Below, piece by piece: positions 1-8,272 of a stretch of DNA of 40,141 bases. Below the pieces are notes generated by a model. That model was not told the DNA's origin. It saw only the letters and a list, made by a program, of their open reading frames with translations, and searched no databases. How positions within the stretch are numbered: position 1 is the first letter of the stretch; each line of letters opens with the position of its first letter. Where the stretch lies: positions 1 to 40,141 of the forward strand of contig CAYSBC010000010.1 of the NCBI GenBank assembly GCA_964429195.1, written 5' to 3'. The stretch comes from JBBAFM01 sp041655415 (GTDB taxonomy: Bacteria; Bacillota; Clostridia; Peptostreptococcales; JAAYPU01). The position numbers were made by a program, and so were the translations under genes.

Positions 1-1385
1 CCTGTAATCTTTATAAACTTACTATTTTCTTGAAGGGCTTTAATATTGGGTGTGCCACAATAACCCATACCGGCTTTTAAACCTCCAACAAGCTGATAAA
101 CAGTGTCTTTAAGGTCACCTTTGAAAGGCACCCTGCCTTCAACACCTTCCGGTACATATTTTTTCGCATCTGTTTGGAAGTACCTATCGCTACTACCGGC
201 TGCCATTGCGGCAGAAGAGCCCATACCTCTATAAACTTTAAAACTACGACCTTTATAAATAACTTTTTCTCCGGGGCTTTCCTCAGTACCTGCAAACAAG
301 GAACCTATCATGCAAACATCAGCGCCTGCAGCAATTGCTTTTGTGATATCTCCTGAAAATTTTATGCCTCCATCTGCAATAATCGGAATATCATAATGCT
401 TGGCCACAGAATAGCAGTCATAAACAGCAGTGATTTGTGGAACACCAATTCCTGCAACAACTCGGGTTGTGCAGATAGAACCCGGGCCAATTCCGACTTT
501 TACAGCATCTGCTCCTGCTTCGATTAAAAATTTTGTCGCTTCACCTGTTGCAATATTACCGGCGATAAGGTCAATGTGAGGGAAATAAGATTTTATTTGT
601 TTAACGGTATTGTACACATTTTGGGAATGACCATGAGCTGTATCTACTACAAGGACATCAGCACCTGCAGATATTAATTTTTGAGCTCTATCCATGACAT
701 CTGATGTAACACCCAAGGCAGCGCCAACTAATAAACGACCTTTGGAATCCTTGGCAGCGGAAGGGTATAAGATGGTTTTTTCGATGTCTTTAATAGTAAT
801 AAGGCCCTTTAAAATACCATTCTCATCGATTAGAGGAAGTTTTTCTATCTTGTATTTTTTCAGGATGCTTTCTGCTTCTGCCATGGATATACCTTCTCGC
901 GCAGTAACCAGGTTATCTTTTGTCATGACATCGGATATTTTTTTGAAGTGGTTCCCTTCAAAACGGATATCTCTGTTTGTAATAATGCCAACGAGTGTTT
1001 TATTATCGGAAACAATAGGTACACCGGAAATACGGTATTTAGACATGAGAGCTAAAGCATCTTCGATAATATGGTCCGGAGATAAATAGAAAGGATCAAC
1101 AATAACACCGTGCTCACTTCTTTTTACTTTATCTACTTCTTCGGCTTGTTTGGATAAAGACATATTTTTATGAATGATACCTATTCCACCTTCGCGTGCA
1201 ATAGAAATAGCTAATTTTGATTCAGTTACAGTATCCATACCGGCACTCATGATTGGGATAGAAAGATTAATATTTTTCGTTAATCTTGTCGATGTATCTG
1301 CATCTGTTGGAAGAAAATCTGACTTTTGAGGAACTAATAAAACGTCGTCAAAAGTAAGCCCTTCTAGACCAAATTTGTCATTCAT
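1..1385 (-). CDS. guaB: IMP dehydrogenase (C-terminus off the left edge)
   Basis: This enzyme oxidises IMP to XMP with NAD+, the committed step of GMP synthesis, in the cytosol. The reverse-strand translation begins MNDKFGLEGLTFDDVLLVP, the standard IMPDH N-terminus, followed by two CBS motifs (about residues 95-205), the catalytic loop GPGSICTTRVVAGIG with the nucleophilic Cys, the IMP-phosphate site IADGGIKFSGD, and the flap region YRGMGSSAAM. About 461 codons are visible; the family is usually 485-500 residues, so only the last few tens are cut off. The ATG at 1385-1383 follows an AGGATG ribosome site. It is transcribed on its own promoter downstream of the vanY-like gene on the same strand. 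Identity is certain from motif order; only the C-terminus is unseen. Confidence 0.97.
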   Translation of the reverse strand, partial: MNDKFGLEGLTFDDVLLVPQKSDFLPTDADTSTRLTKNINLSIPIMSAGMDTVTESKLAISIAREGGIGIIHKNMSLSKQAEEVDKVKRSEHGVIVDPFYLSPDHIIEDALALMSKYRISGVPIVSDNKTLVGIITNRDIRFEGNHFKKISDVMTKDNLVTAREGISMAEAESILKKYKIEKLPLIDENGILKGLITIKDIEKTILYPSAAKDSKGRLLVGAALGVTSDVMDRAQKLISAGADVLVVDTAHGHSQNVYNTVKQIKSYFPHIDLIAGNIATGEATKFLIEAGADAVKVGIGPGSICTTRVVAGIGVPQITAVYDCYSVAKHYDIPIIADGGIKFSGDITKAIAAGADVCMIGSLFAGTEESPGEKVIYKGRSFKVYRGMGSSAAMAAGSSDRYFQTDAKKYVPEGVEGRVPFKGDLKDTVYQLVGGLKAGMGYCGTPNIKALQENSKFIKIT

Positions 1386-1483
1386 TTTTTTCACATCCTT
1401 TCATGGGAAATATAAATTTTTTCAATATTTTAGATTTATTGTTAAGTGATATTTGATAATAGAAATAAGAAATATTTTCATCT

Positions 1484-1512
1484 ATGTTACTAAAGTGGAA
1501 GAGAGGTGTCAA
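1484..1512 (-). promoter_or_regulatory. Sigma-A promoter of guaB
   Basis: On the minus strand a perfect TTGACA (1512-1507) is followed after 17 bp by TAACAT (1489-1484). It leaves a leader of about 90 nt before the guaB start. I see no guanine riboswitch fold in the leader. Confidence 0.75.
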
Positions 1513-1530
1513 TAATTTTCTCCCTTAAAT

Positions 1531-2427
1531 TTATAATATTTCTTCGAGGTATTCTTCCAAACAAATTTGTCTTTCATACATTTCCTTGGAAGCCTCTTTG
1601 CCAACATAGCGAAGATGCCAAGGTTCATAGGAATAACCTGTAATATCTACCTTATCCTCAGGATATCTTATAATAAACCCGAATCGGTGTGCATTTTCTT
1701 TTGTCCATTCACTTTCTTCGGTATCCTTAAAGGCGTTGCCTATCTTGTAATCTGTGGATTTACAACTCAAATCAATAGCCAGGCCAGTTTGATGTTCACT
1801 TTGACCTGGAAGAGCACTCGTCTTATTAGCTAATTCAATAGAACCTTTGCTTTCTGCATTTCTTTTAAAGATAGAAAGCTGGACATCATAAGAGCGATAG
1901 CCTGATGTAGGTAAGATTTCTAGATTGGCTTCCGACTTGGCGGCTTCATAAAATTCCATAATTGCATCAGAAGCAACCTGCCTCATTTGAGCTTCCGCCT
2001 TTCTTCCGGGTGCATAAACCGGCAATAAAACGAGATCCTCATAGCTGGTATCTTTAGTGAGGTAATTTTTTTTATTAACTAAAACTAATATATCTTCAGG
2101 GTTGTCCACTATTTTCCCATCTGCATAATACTCTTCTGCCCCTTCTATAGGCACCTCAATGACAGGTGCTTCCACAATAGGATCTTCAATGATAGGATCC
2201 TCTTCAACAGGCATTTCATTATTTGGAGCCCCCTCATCAGGGTCTGTATCCTCGAATTCACCTATAGGATCCGTGATGTCTATATCTTCAGAAGCGGCAG
2301 TTTCGAAAACGGTTTGTTCTAATATATATTTTACTAGAAAGACAGCGATAAAGGTAAGCAATACTAATAGGATTACTTTTTTTCTCTTTTTTTTGGCTCT
2401 ATTTAATTTTCTGGATTCAATGCTCAT
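1531..2427 (-). CDS. VanY-family D-alanyl-D-alanine carboxypeptidase, membrane anchored
   Basis: This is a zinc peptidase predicted to trim the terminal D-Ala from peptidoglycan stem peptides outside the membrane. The 298-residue product has a basic N-terminus and one membrane helix (about residues 17-36). An acidic, Pro-rich linker (about 45-97) repeats E/D-P-I/V units, and a VanY/peptidase M15B domain spans about 115-298. Visible motifs are SGYRSYDVQ (175-183), SEHQTGLAID with zinc ligands H212 and D219, and EPWHLRYVG with E268 and H271. All catalytic residues are intact. The start ATG (2427-2425) lies 8 nt after a run of ten G that serves as the Shine-Dalgarno, which is unusual. The gene is monocistronic between groEL and guaB. 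The domain fold is certain; the exact substrate (D,D- versus D,D-dipeptide or L,D-) is inferred. Confidence 0.9.
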   Translation of the reverse strand: MSIESRKLNRAKKKRKKVILLVLLTFIAVFLVKYILEQTVFETAASEDIDITDPIGEFEDTDPDEGAPNNEMPVEEDPIIEDPIVEAPVIEVPIEGAEEYYADGKIVDNPEDILVLVNKKNYLTKDTSYEDLVLLPVYAPGRKAEAQMRQVASDAIMEFYEAAKSEANLEILPTSGYRSYDVQLSIFKRNAESKGSIELANKTSALPGQSEHQTGLAIDLSCKSTDYKIGNAFKDTEESEWTKENAHRFGFIIRYPEDKVDITGYSYEPWHLRYVGKEASKEMYERQICLEEYLEEIL

Positions 2428-2435
2428 TATGCTTT

Positions 2436-2445
2436 CCCCCCCCCC
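2436..2445 (-). repeat. G10 homopolymer at the ribosome-binding site of the VanY gene
   Basis: Ten consecutive C on the plus strand read as G10 in the mRNA, ending 8 nt before the ATG. An upstream ATG (2447-2445) overlaps the tract. With ten G it reads M-G-G-G-K-A and stops at a TAA overlapping the vanY start (TAATG). With eleven G it would be in frame with vanY. The tract could therefore be a slippage switch, or simply an assembly-length uncertainty. Confidence 0.6.
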
Positions 2446-2480
2446 ATAGCCATCTGGAGCTTGTCCGAACTAATACGTAT

Positions 2481-2509
2481 ATCTTACTTGATATAGCATA
2501 AAAAACCAA
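2481..2509 (-). promoter_or_regulatory. Candidate promoter of the VanY gene
   Basis: On the minus strand TTGGTT (2509-2504), a 17-bp spacer and TAAGAT (2486-2481) make a plausible sigma-A promoter with two weak positions. Confidence 0.45.
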
Positions 2510-2543
2510 CAGATTTTCGCAAAAATTCATGAAAACTTAATAT

Positions 2544-2580
2544 AAAAAAGACCACTTCGGAAAGTCCGGAAGTGATCTTT
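2544..2580 (-). terminator. Rho-independent terminator of groESL
   Basis: Read on the minus strand, a GATCACTTC...GAAGTGGTC stem with one G-U pair and one bulge is followed directly by TTTTTT. The G-U pair becomes a C-A mismatch on the plus strand, so the minus orientation is favoured. It sits about 40 bp past the groEL stop. Confidence 0.85.
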
Positions 2581-2620
2581 TCGTATCAAGTAATAATCAA
2601 GTTGTGGCATCAAAAGGTGA

Positions 2621-4255
2621 TTACATCATACCGCCCATTCCGCCGCCCATTCCTGAAGGCATTGCATAGGCAGGATCATCTTTCTTTGCATCGATAACTG
2701 CAGCTTCAGTTGTCAATAGCATGGATGAAGCAGATGCAGCATTTTCAAGTGCTGACCTTGTTACCTTTGTAGGGTCAACGATACCGGCTTTGAACATGTC
2801 AACGTATTCTTCAGCAGCAGCATCAAAACCAATACCTAAAGGGCTATTTTTAACCTTTTCTACAACGACAGAACCCTCATAACCGGCATTGATTGCTATT
2901 TGTCTTAGAGGTTCTTCCAAGGCTCTCTTAATGATAAGGGCGCCTGTTTTAGCATCTGCTGTTAAAGTATCAACATAAGCTGCTACAGCTGGAATTGTAT
3001 TGACTAAGGCTACTCCGCCTCCGGATACAATACCTTCTTCAACAGCTGCTTTAGTAGCATTGAGTGCGTCTTCAATTCTGTGTTTCTTTTCCTTTAGCTC
3101 CGTTTCAGTTGCAGCACCAACTTCAATGACAGCTACTCCACCGGACAATCTTGCAAGTCTTTCTTGTAGTTTTTCTCGGTCAAATTCAGAATGAGTTTCA
3201 ATAATTTGAGCTTTAATTTGTTGTACTCTACCTGCTATGGCTGCCTTATCTCCAACACCGTCAATGATTGTTGTGTTATCTCGGTTAACTTTTACAGTTG
3301 TTGCAGTACCTAGCATATCCAGTGTTGCTTCTTTTAATTCAAGGCCTATTTCTTCAGAAATCACTTGACCGCCTGTTAGTATGGCAAGGTCTTCTAACAT
3401 AGATTTTCTTCTATCACCAAAACCTGGAGCTTTTACAGCAACACATTCAAAAGTACCTCTTAATTTATTAAGAACGATTGTAGCAAGAGCTTCGCCTTCC
3501 ATGTCTTCGGCGATGATAACAAGTTTCTTTCCTTGTTGAACAATTTGCTCTAAAATAGGTAATAATTCTTGAATGTTGGTTATTTTCTTATCTGTTATTA
3601 ATATATATGGGTTATTGTATACTGCTTCCATTTTTTCTGCATCTGTGACCATATAAGGAGATAAGTATCCTCTATCAAATTGCATACCTTCAACTACATT
3701 TAGAGTAGTTCCCATGGATTTAGATTCTTCAACAGTGATAACACCATCTTTTCCGACCTTTTCCATAGCTTCTGCTATTAATACACCAATCTCAGAATCA
3801 TCTGCAGAGATAGCTGCTACTTGAGCAATGCTTTCTTTGCCTTCAACCGGTTTGGATATTTTTTTAAGTTCTTCGATAGCAACATCTACAGCGCCTTTGA
3901 TCCCTTTTCTTAGAATCATAGGATTAGCTCCTGCTGTAACGTTTTTAAGGCCCTCTTTGACGATGGATTGAGCTAACAGGGTAGCTGTTGTTGTACCGTC
4001 ACCGGCAACATCATTGGTTTTGGTAGCAACTTCTTTTACAAGTTGTGCTCCTATATCTTCAAAAGCATCCTCTAATTCAATTTCCTTTGCTATTGTAACG
4101 CCATCATTGGTAATAATAGGTCCGCCATATTTACGTCCTAAAAGAACGTTACGTCCTTTAGGTCCAAGAGTTACTTTTACTGTGTCTGCAAGTTTATCAA
4201 CACCACTTTCAAGTTTTCTTCTGGCGTCTTCGCCAAATTTAATATCTTTAGCCAT
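2621..4255 (-). CDS. groEL: 60-kDa chaperonin GroEL
   Basis: This is the ATP-driven folding chamber subunit, which forms double heptameric rings in the cytosol. The 544-residue length is exactly typical. The N-terminus carries the nucleotide-binding segment TLGPKGRNVLLGRKYGG and the DGTTTATLLAQ loop. The ATPase aspartate lies in the GIVSGGGVAL/NAATEEG-like region, and the C-terminus ends in the Gly-Met tail GGMGGMM that lines the cavity. The start is preceded by AGGAGG with 10-nt spacing. It is the second gene of a dicistronic operon, 26 bp after groES, and is controlled by the CIRCE operator upstream of groES. There are no anomalies. Confidence 0.98.
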   Translation of the reverse strand: MAKDIKFGEDARRKLESGVDKLADTVKVTLGPKGRNVLLGRKYGGPIITNDGVTIAKEIELEDAFEDIGAQLVKEVATKTNDVAGDGTTTATLLAQSIVKEGLKNVTAGANPMILRKGIKGAVDVAIEELKKISKPVEGKESIAQVAAISADDSEIGVLIAEAMEKVGKDGVITVEESKSMGTTLNVVEGMQFDRGYLSPYMVTDAEKMEAVYNNPYILITDKKITNIQELLPILEQIVQQGKKLVIIAEDMEGEALATIVLNKLRGTFECVAVKAPGFGDRRKSMLEDLAILTGGQVISEEIGLELKEATLDMLGTATTVKVNRDNTTIIDGVGDKAAIAGRVQQIKAQIIETHSEFDREKLQERLARLSGGVAVIEVGAATETELKEKKHRIEDALNATKAAVEEGIVSGGGVALVNTIPAVAAYVDTLTADAKTGALIIKRALEEPLRQIAINAGYEGSVVVEKVKNSPLGIGFDAAAEEYVDMFKAGIVDPTKVTRSALENAASASSMLLTTEAAVIDAKKDDPAYAMPSGMGGGMGGMM

Positions 4256-4281
4256 ATTCTAATAACCTCCTATAATATGTT

Positions 4282-4566
4282 TTATTTTACAACTGCAAGA
4301 ATATCTCTTTGAGACAGGATAGTGTATTCTTCACCGTCATATTTAATGTCTGTTCCTGCATATTTTGAGAATATAACAGTATCACCTACAGAAACTTCCA
4401 TAGTGATTTCTTTACCATCAACAACTCCACCGGGACCAACTGCCATTACCTCAGCCATTTGGGGTTGTTCTTTTGCCTGGTTAGGTAAAACGATACCACT
4501 TTTGGTTTTTTCTTCTGCTTCAAGTCTTTTGATGACAACTCTGTCACCTAATGGTTTAATGTTCAT
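4282..4566 (-). CDS. groES: 10-kDa co-chaperonin GroES
   Basis: This is the heptameric lid that caps GroEL during folding. The 94-residue product shows the diagnostic N-terminus MNIKPLGDRVVIKRLEAEEK and the mobile loop TKSGIVLPNQAKEQP, which contacts GroEL. The roof segment and C-terminal strand YTILSQRDILAVV are also present. Length is standard. AGGAGG lies 9 nt before the ATG. It is first in the operon and carries the CIRCE element about 100 bp upstream. Confidence 0.98.
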   Translation of the reverse strand: MNIKPLGDRVVIKRLEAEEKTKSGIVLPNQAKEQPQMAEVMAVGPGGVVDGKEITMEVSVGDTVIFSKYAGTDIKYDGEEYTILSQRDILAVVK

Positions 4567-4669
4567 AAAAATGTTACCTCCTTATATTTTGTTAGTCCTT
4601 TGCTATCATTTCATAGATTACGAATGCACGAAGACTAAAAATTCTTATGTAGATAAGTTCAACTATTTG

Positions 4670-4696
4670 TTAGCACTCTATTCCGATGAGTGCTAA
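4670..4696 (-). promoter_or_regulatory. CIRCE operator (HrcA-binding inverted repeat)
   Basis: TTAGCACTC (4670-4678), a 9-bp spacer and GAGTGCTAA (4688-4696) match the consensus CIRCE at every position. In Bacillota this element binds HrcA and couples groESL expression to heat and chaperone titration. It overlaps the likely transcription start. Confidence 0.96.
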
Positions 4697-4707
4697 ATAT
4701 AATTTAA

Positions 4708-4735
4708 ACTATATAAGTCAGTTAATCAAGTGCAA
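4708..4735 (-). promoter_or_regulatory. Promoter of groESL
   Basis: On the minus strand TTGCAC (4735-4730), a 16-bp spacer and TATAGT (4713-4708) lie immediately upstream of CIRCE. This is the usual sigma-A plus CIRCE arrangement. Confidence 0.65.
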
Positions 4736-4935
4736 TAATTTGAAAATATGAGCTAAAATCAGAAATTAAATAGAATAAACATATTTAATCTTAATATTCC
4801 ATTAAGATTCTAATGTATTCATCGTTTTTCTCTATTTCCTATTATAGAATCAGAAAGACAGAAGAGATTTGAATGCTACTTCATTCAGGAAAAGATGAAA
4901 TTTTTATGAAAATTCAAATCTATGATTATAGTCAA

Positions 4936-5035
4936 NNNNNNNNNNNNNNNNNNNNNNNNNNNNNNNNNNNNNNNNNNNNNNNNNNNNNNNNNNNNNNNNN
5001 NNNNNNNNNNNNNNNNNNNNNNNNNNNNNNNNNNN
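4936..5035. other. 100-N scaffold gap of unknown true length
   Basis: Exactly 100 N, the conventional placeholder. The flanks share no overlapping sequence, so DNA is probably missing here, unlike at the second gap. The 240 bp between CIRCE and the gap holds no gene I can support, only a short open frame beginning about 4906 that runs into the gap. Confidence 0.9.
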
Positions 5036-5082
5036 ATTGGGGTATAAAAAGATTAGCAAGAAAAAAGGCTATTAAATTATAG
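5036..5082 (+). CDS. C-terminal end of a gene lost in the scaffold gap (tentative)
   Basis: The 14 codons emerging from the gap read WGIKRLARKKAIKL then TAG, a basic tail ending 19 bp before the glycyl radical enzyme start. The tight spacing would fit an operon partner, but the fragment is too short to identify and may be chance. The frame is also open on the left side of the gap from about 4873. Confidence 0.25.
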
Positions 5083-5101
5083 ATGAAAGGGAGGTAAAAA
5101 A

Positions 5102-6628
5102 ATGAGAAGTAATATAAAAGAGTTAATAGATATTGCTACAAGCAGCAGTTTGACTTATGAGCAGAAGCACCACAATTTAGCTAATGCAGCAGAGAGACTA
5201 GTGGATCCTATTGAAGTATTGGGCTATAGAAAAAAAGATGTGGAATATGTCGAAAAAGATTTTATATGTGAATTAAATGAAGGATTCCTTCCTTACAGAC
5301 CTCGCTATATCCTCCCAGATTATTCTTTATTTGTAGAAAAAGGTTGTGAATTTTTAGATTTAAAGAGTCCAAAGGATTTAGATGAATTGTTGGATGGTCT
5401 CTTGATTTTATATAAAAATGTTCCCTCAATCACTTCTTTCCCTGTTTTTATAGGATTTTTGGATCAATTGATAGAGCCTTTTATGACGGATGAAGAAAAA
5501 GACTATATCAAAATAAAAAGGTTTCTCAATCATATTGACAAGACCATACCAGATTCTTTTTGCCATGGGGATATAGGACCGAAAAAAACAAAGGCAGGAT
5601 TACTTATTTTAAAAGCTGTCATCGAATTAGAAAATCCAACACCGAATATGAGCTTTCTCTATGATGAAGATGAGACAGAAGATAGCTTTGCCTTGAGCGC
5701 TATCGAAGCTTGTTTAAAGGCTGCAAAGCCGTCCTTTGCCAATTACAAAAAATATAAAGAAGACTTAGATGAGCTTGGTCTTGCCAGCTGTTACAATGCA
5801 TTACCATTGGCAGGTGGTGCATACACCTTGAATAGGCTCAGGCTAGGCACAATAGCTCGAAGTACAGGCTCCCTAGATGAATTTTTAGATAAGGTATTAC
5901 CGGACGTATGCGACTCCATGGCTTATATTACAGACAGAAGAATAGAATTTATTGTTGAGAAGTCTAATTTTTTTGAAACGTCTTTTTTGTCAAGAGAGGG
6001 ATTTGTCAAAAGAGAAAATTTCACGGCTATGTTTGGTATTGTAGGGTTAGCTGAAGCAAGCAATCATTTTTTAGCTTTAGAGGGGAAAAATGAGAGATTT
6101 GGTACTTCTGCCCGGGGAGATGAAATAGCACACTTTATCATGACGAAGATACATGATATTGTGAATAATCACCAAGCAGTCTATTCAGAGAGAACGGGGG
6201 GAAAATATTTATTGCATGCTCAAGTGGGTGCGTCCATTAGTCCGGAAGATGCTCTAAATACTCCGGCCCATAGAATACCGGTAGGGGAAGAGCCTGTTTT
6301 ACCTCTTCACTTGACTCAAGCAGGTCAATTTCATGAGTATTTCACATCAGGAACCGGAGATCTATTTGCTTTTGATCAAACTTATTTAAATAAAAAGGAA
6401 GCCTTATTGGATATTATTAAGGGAGCTTTTAGAAATGGTTTTAGATATATAACAACCTATCAAGAAAATACGGATTTGATACGTGTAACAGGATACTTGG
6501 TTAAGAAAAGTCAGGCTAAGAAAGCCGAGAATAATGAAGTGGTTTTAAGGAACACAGCTATTCTAGGGGCAGGCTCCAACAATGCAGCCCATGTGTTCAG
6601 CAGAAGGACCAGAACAAATGGAGAATAA
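5102..6628 (+). CDS. yjjI: YjjI-family glycyl radical enzyme
   Basis: This is an oxygen-sensitive enzyme that carries a stable glycyl radical to generate a catalytic thiyl radical. The reaction of the YjjI family is, as far as I know, not established. The product has 508 residues, close to E. coli YjjI and much shorter than pyruvate formate-lyase (about 760). The glycyl radical motif RVTGY is at 461-465 with G464 as radical site. C230, in GLASCYNALPLAGGAYTL, is the best thiyl candidate. GGGAGG lies 7 nt before the ATG. Its last 11 bp overlap the start of the radical SAM activase, so the two are translationally coupled. I infer membership from length, motif placement and the partner gene; a diverged NrdD-like ancestry is possible, but NrdD is longer and has a C-terminal zinc site that is absent here. 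Confidence 0.85.
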   Translation: MRSNIKELIDIATSSSLTYEQKHHNLANAAERLVDPIEVLGYRKKDVEYVEKDFICELNEGFLPYRPRYILPDYSLFVEKGCEFLDLKSPKDLDELLDGLLILYKNVPSITSFPVFIGFLDQLIEPFMTDEEKDYIKIKRFLNHIDKTIPDSFCHGDIGPKKTKAGLLILKAVIELENPTPNMSFLYDEDETEDSFALSAIEACLKAAKPSFANYKKYKEDLDELGLASCYNALPLAGGAYTLNRLRLGTIARSTGSLDEFLDKVLPDVCDSMAYITDRRIEFIVEKSNFFETSFLSREGFVKRENFTAMFGIVGLAEASNHFLALEGKNERFGTSARGDEIAHFIMTKIHDIVNNHQAVYSERTGGKYLLHAQVGASISPEDALNTPAHRIPVGEEPVLPLHLTQAGQFHEYFTSGTGDLFAFDQTYLNKKEALLDIIKGAFRNGFRYITTYQENTDLIRVTGYLVKKSQAKKAENNEVVLRNTAILGAGSNNAAHVFSRRTRTNGE

Positions 6629-7430
6629 AGCTTTTATTAATAAATTGATTCCTTTCTCTAATGTGGATGGACCAGGAAACAGATATGCTCTGTTTTTCCA
6701 GGGATGCAATATCCATTGTATTTACTGCCACAACCATGAAACGATCAATTACTGTAACCATTGTGGTCAATGTGTTGCCGCATGTCAGTACGGGGCATTA
6801 CAAATAATGAACAACAAGGTTATCTACGATGAGAGCAAGTGCCAAAGCTGTGATAGCTGTATTATGGCCTGCGAATACAATGCTTCGCCTAAAGTGAAGA
6901 ATTATAGTGTGGATGAGGTTTTTGAAGATATAAAAAAATATAGAACATTTATTAGGGGAATAACAGTTTCAGGAGGAGAACCGACTCTTCATAAGGATTT
7001 TATTATCGAGTTATTTAAGAAGGTCAAGGATTTAGGCTTGAGCTGTTTTGTGGATACTAATGGATTTTTCGACTTTGAAGAGAACTTGGATTTAATTGAT
7101 GTTACCGATAAATTCATGATAGACATAAAAACCAGTAAGGCGGGATTAATGGAATTATGCGGGGTAACCTTGCCTCATCCTATCCCTAATCTCAAGAAGC
7201 TCTTAGCTATGGATAAAATCTATGAAGTTCGAACAGTCATCCTTGAAGATAAAAACATAGAAGAGGTCGTTCAGGAAGTGGCTAAAATTTTAAAGGATTA
7301 CCCCCATGTACCCTATCGTTTAATTAAAGTTCATTTACAAGGTCTGAGGGAAGAACAGAAGCTTTTATTAAGGGACATAGTTCCTTCCGACGCTTACATG
7401 GACAAAATAAATGCCTTGGCTAAAAGGTAA
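6618..7430 (+). CDS. yjjW: YjjW-family glycyl radical enzyme activase (radical SAM)
   Basis: It uses S-adenosylmethionine and a [4Fe-4S] cluster to abstract the hydrogen from G464 of the upstream enzyme. The radical SAM motif is C30-x3-C34-x2-C37. An inserted two-cluster ferredoxin domain follows (C46, C49, C52, C56 and C75, C78, C81, C85), the hallmark of activases of the PflC/YjjW type rather than PflA. The SAM-binding GGEP is at 119-122. I chose the ATG at 6618 (270 residues) over 6582 because AGAAGGA precedes it by 8 nt and the longer form would add an unrelated 12-residue tail. It overlaps yjjI by 11 bp. After its stop a separate promoter begins at 7434, so the unit probably ends here. 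Confidence 0.9.
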   Translation: MENKAFINKLIPFSNVDGPGNRYALFFQGCNIHCIYCHNHETINYCNHCGQCVAACQYGALQIMNNKVIYDESKCQSCDSCIMACEYNASPKVKNYSVDEVFEDIKKYRTFIRGITVSGGEPTLHKDFIIELFKKVKDLGLSCFVDTNGFFDFEENLDLIDVTDKFMIDIKTSKAGLMELCGVTLPHPIPNLKKLLAMDKIYEVRTVILEDKNIEEVVQEVAKILKDYPHVPYRLIKVHLQGLREEQKLLLRDIVPSDAYMDKINALAKR

Positions 7431-7433
7431 AAG

Positions 7434-7462
7434 TTGATTCTTCAATCATGTTTTACTATAAT
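7434..7462 (+). promoter_or_regulatory. Sigma-A promoter of the tmk-holB operon
   Basis: TTGATT (7434-7439), a 17-bp spacer and a perfect TATAAT (7457-7462) start 3 bp after the activase stop and 31 bp before the first small gene. Confidence 0.8.
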
Positions 7463-7493
7463 AACTATACGAAGCAGAAAACGGAGTGATTCT

Positions 7494-7616
7494 ATGGTAC
7501 TAAGGATACTATTTTTAGGGATGTTATGCATTCCTATCCTATATTTGATGTTCATTTTAATAGGCTATCTTTTAGATGATATTGTTAAGCAAAAAAGCGA
7601 TAATATTTCTAGATAA
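7494..7616 (+). CDS. 40-residue single-helix membrane peptide
   Basis: Function unknown. The product begins MVLRILFLGML, has one strongly hydrophobic helix (about residues 3-27), then a short charged tail DDIVKQKSDNISR. An ACGGAGTG ribosome site precedes the ATG at 7494 by a normal distance. A consensus promoter lies just upstream and tmk follows 44 bp later, so it is positioned as a genuine first cistron. An in-frame upstream extension to 7434 exists but would begin inside the promoter, so I reject it. It could be a leader or regulatory microprotein; nothing in the sequence says which. Confidence 0.55.
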   Translation: MVLRILFLGMLCIPILYLMFILIGYLLDDIVKQKSDNISR

Positions 7617-7660
7617 TGGGCAAGAGTAAATTGAGCTTTCTACTGCTGAAAGGAATTAGA

Positions 7661-8272
7661 ATGAGTGGAATATTTATAACAATAGAAGGACCGGATGGTT
7701 CAGGGAAGTCGACACAAGTGGAATTGCTTCAAAAGTATTTAAAGGCTAAAGGGAAGAACATCGTTATTACCAGGGAGCCTGGGGGAACCAGAATAGGAGA
7801 AATGATTCGAAATATCATCTTGGATCGAGAAAATACGGAAATGGATTACGTGGCAGAAGCCTTACTCTATGCTGCATCAAGGGCTCAACATGTGGAGCAA
7901 ATTATTAAGCCTGCACTTCTTAAGGGCGATGTGGTGATATGCGATCGTTATGTGGATTCAAGTATTGTATATCAAGGTGTGGGACGGGGTTTAGGAGAAT
8001 CTGTGAGCATTATTAATGAAATTGCTATTAAAGGCTGTATGCCGGATATTACTTTTCTATTTAAATTAGACCCTTCCATAGGTAAAGGCCGCATCAAAGC
8101 AGAAGACAGATTAGAAATGGAAAAAATGGAATATCATAATAAAGTATATGAAGGTTACTTGGAATTAGAAAAAAGGTATCCTGAGCGAATAAAAGGAATC
8201 GATGCATCAAGAGAGATTCATGTGATCCATGAAGAAATAAAAAAATATATAGAAGAACTAATTATAAAATAA
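7661..8272 (+). CDS. tmk: Thymidylate kinase
   Basis: Phosphorylates dTMP to dTDP with ATP. The 203-residue product has the P-loop GPDGSGKS (10-17), the DR(Y/H) motif in CDRYVDSSIVYQG, and the LID/C-terminal helices. The ATG at 7661 is preceded by GAAAGGAATTAG. An upstream in-frame ATG at 7616 overlaps the preceding stop but would add 15 residues before the conserved N-terminus MSGIFITIEG. It heads the block tmk-holB-ricT-trmN6, which is conserved in Bacillota. The c-di-AMP receptor gene darA, often found between tmk and holB, is not here; only 48 bp separate the two. Confidence 0.96.
   Translation: MSGIFITIEGPDGSGKSTQVELLQKYLKAKGKNIVITREPGGTRIGEMIRNIILDRENTEMDYVAEALLYAASRAQHVEQIIKPALLKGDVVICDRYVDSSIVYQGVGRGLGESVSIINEIAIKGCMPDITFLFKLDPSIGKGRIKAEDRLEMEKMEYHNKVYEGYLELEKRYPERIKGIDASREIHVIHEEIKKYIEELIIK

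Noticed and set aside
694..1089. 131-codon plus-strand open frame
   Set aside because: Antisense shadow of guaB, whose motifs are continuous on the other strand.
1386..1480. Guanine riboswitch in the guaB leader
   Set aside because: No three-stem purine aptamer or conserved loop sequences could be found in the 90-nt leader.
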